From assembly GCA_041493955.1 (NCBI GenBank), contig JBGPZW010000156.1, forward strand, positions 1 through 7,533: DNA of 7,533 bases, in the 5' to 3' direction. This stretch comes from QHYU01 sp041493955. Its GTDB lineage: Bacteria > Acidobacteriota > Terriglobia > Acidiferrales > UBA7541. The position numbers were made by a program, and so were the translations under genes. Below the pieces are notes generated by a model, which was given only the letters and a program-made list of their open reading frames with translations, was not told the origin of the DNA and ran no database searches. Shown one piece after another: positions 6,590 through 7,533 of the stretch (position 1 is the first letter of the stretch; the number at the start of each line of letters is the position of its first letter).

Positions 6590-6642
6590 GGGAATCCACC
6601 GCCTGCGGCTGTCTGCGCGTTGGCTGCATTCCCTTGTTAGAC
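6590..6642 (-). other. Hairpin and attC-like half-site at the end of the HEPN-like gene
   Basis: On the minus strand the gene ends in CCGTCTAACAAG, where the TAA is the stop codon. GTCTAAC fits the integron attC inverse core RYYYAAC. It is followed by an imperfect hairpin with arms at 6628-6633 and 6590-6595 (ATTCCC/GGGAAT) and an inner CCGC/GCGG pair (6599-6608). No matching GTTRRRY core follows, so this is not a complete attC. It may simply be a 3' hairpin. Confidence 0.25.
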
Positions 6643-7326
6643 GGCCGGGCCTTCAGACGTCCACTCCTCTACGAGGCCCCCCCCGTCAGCATCACCTACG
6701 AATAACCGAAGAATGAGGCCTTTCATTTGCCGATCGAGTTCTTCCGTCATTGCGCGGTACACGCCTAGGGCGGTCTCGGCGTGTTCGACACGACAAAATT
6801 GCAGGCGCTTTGGCAGTCCAGAAGCGGGATAGTACTCCTCTCGATTCAGGTGCGAATTGATCTCATGACGCCTGACATTGGCAAACGTTGGTTTCAAATG
6901 AACCACGCTGTCTCGGAAAGCCTTCAGCTCCAAGAACGAGGCAAACGGTTCCTTCTCTTCACGAAAAGTGTCGACCGGATCACCCGGACGGTAAATCACG
7001 CCGTCTTCAGTCACGACCTCCCCTTGCAGGGGAAGGCACTCTTCCACCGCTCGCAGCCACTTATCCTTGAGAGAGAGCTTTCTCCATCTTCGTGTCGGAA
7101 CCTCGGAGTATTTATATACGAAGTTAATGAACGCTTCGAGGGCGATCGCATACAACAGGATGGTTGTTCGGGCGAACCTCGTCATCCTTTCGTCGTCCTT
7201 AGAGTCGCTGGCGACACGTGCGCACTCAAGTGTGAACGTGGCATCTGACACAAGGTATGTAGCGGGATTCTCCTTGACGTATGCCTGATCTGAATGGTCA
7301 CGGCCTTTGATGTCGCGAGTGCTCAT
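6637..7326 (-). CDS. Hypothetical helical protein with HEPN-like RX4H motif
   Basis: I cannot place this 229-residue protein in a named family. It appears all-helical and cytoplasmic, with no signal peptide. One long helix runs through RFARTTILLYAIALEAFINF (50-69), and LSLKDKW follows at 84-90. FLELKAFRDSVVHLKP (131-146) contains R138-DSVV-H143, fitting the RX4-6H motif of HEPN domains. ALEAFIN followed later by a fragment with R...H is an arrangement seen in several HEPN proteins, many of which are RNases in defence or toxin-antitoxin systems. RNase activity here is inference. No MNT-type nucleotidyltransferase or other antitoxin partner is in the window. The ATG at 7326 has GAGGTG at 7335-7340. 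Sampled lines in it run about 43-53% GC, clearly lower than the oxidase genes, which suggests acquisition. Direct repeats flank it. Confidence 0.75.
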   Translation of the reverse strand: MSTRDIKGRDHSDQAYVKENPATYLVSDATFTLECARVASDSKDDERMTRFARTTILLYAIALEAFINFVYKYSEVPTRRWRKLSLKDKWLRAVEECLPLQGEVVTEDGVIYRPGDPVDTFREEKEPFASFLELKAFRDSVVHLKPTFANVRRHEINSHLNREEYYPASGLPKRLQFCRVEHAETALGVYRAMTEELDRQMKGLILRLFVGDADGGGLVEEWTSEGPAV

Positions 7327-7347
7327 GTCAACCCCACCTCTCTCTGT

Positions 7348-7500
7348 CTAGTCTGCTGGTACTTGACTCTGGCTTATGCTGGCCCCAACAAACCCTCGTC
7401 TCCGTCGGCAGAAGTGGAAATCGCTTCCGCTGCGTAGGGCAGGCGGCGCATCCTTCGCAGGCCCTCCAGTTAACGAGCAAGTATACTCCATGGTGGGCAC
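7348..7500 (-). CDS. Possible 50-codon ORF upstream of the HEPN-like gene (repeat-derived)
   Basis: A GTG at 7500 with AGGAG 6 bases upstream (plus positions 7507-7511) opens a 50-residue frame that begins MPTMEYTCSLTGG and ends SQSQVPAD, stopping 21 bp before the ATG of the HEPN-like gene. The ribosome-binding site lies in the 36-bp repeat and the first codons in the 24-bp motif. It has no signal peptide or known domain and a run of four Arg at 32-35. It could be a leader ORF, a decayed gene end, or a chance frame in repeat DNA. I lean towards non-functional. Confidence 0.2.
   Translation of the reverse strand: MPTMEYTCSLTGGPAKDAPPALRSGSDFHFCRRRRGFVGASISQSQVPAD
7466..7489. repeat. 24-bp dispersed motif, copy 2
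   Basis: This copy begins CCAGTTAACGAGCAAGTATA and ends CTCC. It matches 4728-4751 at 20 of 24 positions in the same orientation and lies 7 bp to the left of the 36-bp repeat copy B. Together they make a composite repeat block at the right edge of the window. Confidence 0.55.
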
Positions 7501-7532
7501 CCGCAACTCCTCTCAGGCTCATCCCGCTCGGT
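7497..7532. repeat. 36-bp direct repeat, copy B
   Basis: This is the partner of 6501-6536. The four differences all fall in the right half. The window ends one base later, so the true length of the repeat cannot be determined on this side. To the left, a CATGG-containing stretch shows weak further similarity to copy A (gapped by about 2 bases). Confidence 0.7.
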
Positions 7533-7533
7533 C

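Noticed and set aside
6360..6636. tRNA or other structured RNA gene in the gap
   Set aside because: I see only GC-rich inverted repeats and no cloverleaf arms or TpsiC-like motif on either strand.
4645..7532. CRISPR array
   Set aside because: The repeats found are two copies each, hundreds to thousands of bases apart, without regular spacers or cas genes.

Overview
The window looks like part of a chromosome from an Acidobacteriota bacterium, probably Terriglobia-like. This rests on the GC-rich codon use, the style of the oxidase proteins (tandem subunit III genes, and an acidobacterial-type loop in subunit II) and a hairpin repeat of the GTCATTCCGAG...GAGGAATC type. The lineage is an inference from protein style and memory; no marker gene is present.

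Positions 2-4205 (+) hold a compact aa3-type (A1 family) cytochrome c oxidase operon. The order is coxB (5' end outside the window), coxA, a first subunit III-like gene, a canonical coxC, and coxD. Intergenic gaps are 3 to 40 bp and most genes have a clear Shine-Dalgarno. CuA, heme a, heme a3, CuB and both proton-channel signature residues are intact, so the enzyme should be a working proton-pumping cytochrome c oxidase. No cytochrome c domain is fused to subunit II, so the electron donor must be a separate cytochrome c.

Positions 4206-4303 carry a small stem-loop and a perfect TATAAT -10 box. They lead into a 93-residue gene (4304-4585) for a secreted, single-pass membrane protein with a CAMC motif just after its signal peptide. 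It is uncharacterised but sits next to the oxidase operon.

Positions 4586-4827 lie between convergent genes and hold a near-perfect hairpin repeat with symmetric GA/GA mismatches, plus one copy of a 24-bp motif that recurs at 7466-7489.

Positions 4828-6359 (-) hold two genes for exported proteins. One is a Spy/CpxP-like LTxxQ protein; the other, downstream of it, is a Gly-rich protein of unknown function. They may be co-transcribed as an envelope-stress or metal-related pair.

Positions 6360-7533 look different. A visibly AT-richer gene (6637-7326, -) encodes a helical protein with an RX4H motif resembling HEPN domains. It is bracketed by two copies of a 36-bp direct repeat (32/36 identical). 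A possible 50-codon ORF lies between the outer repeat and the gene. This segment is the most likely accessory or acquired part of the window.
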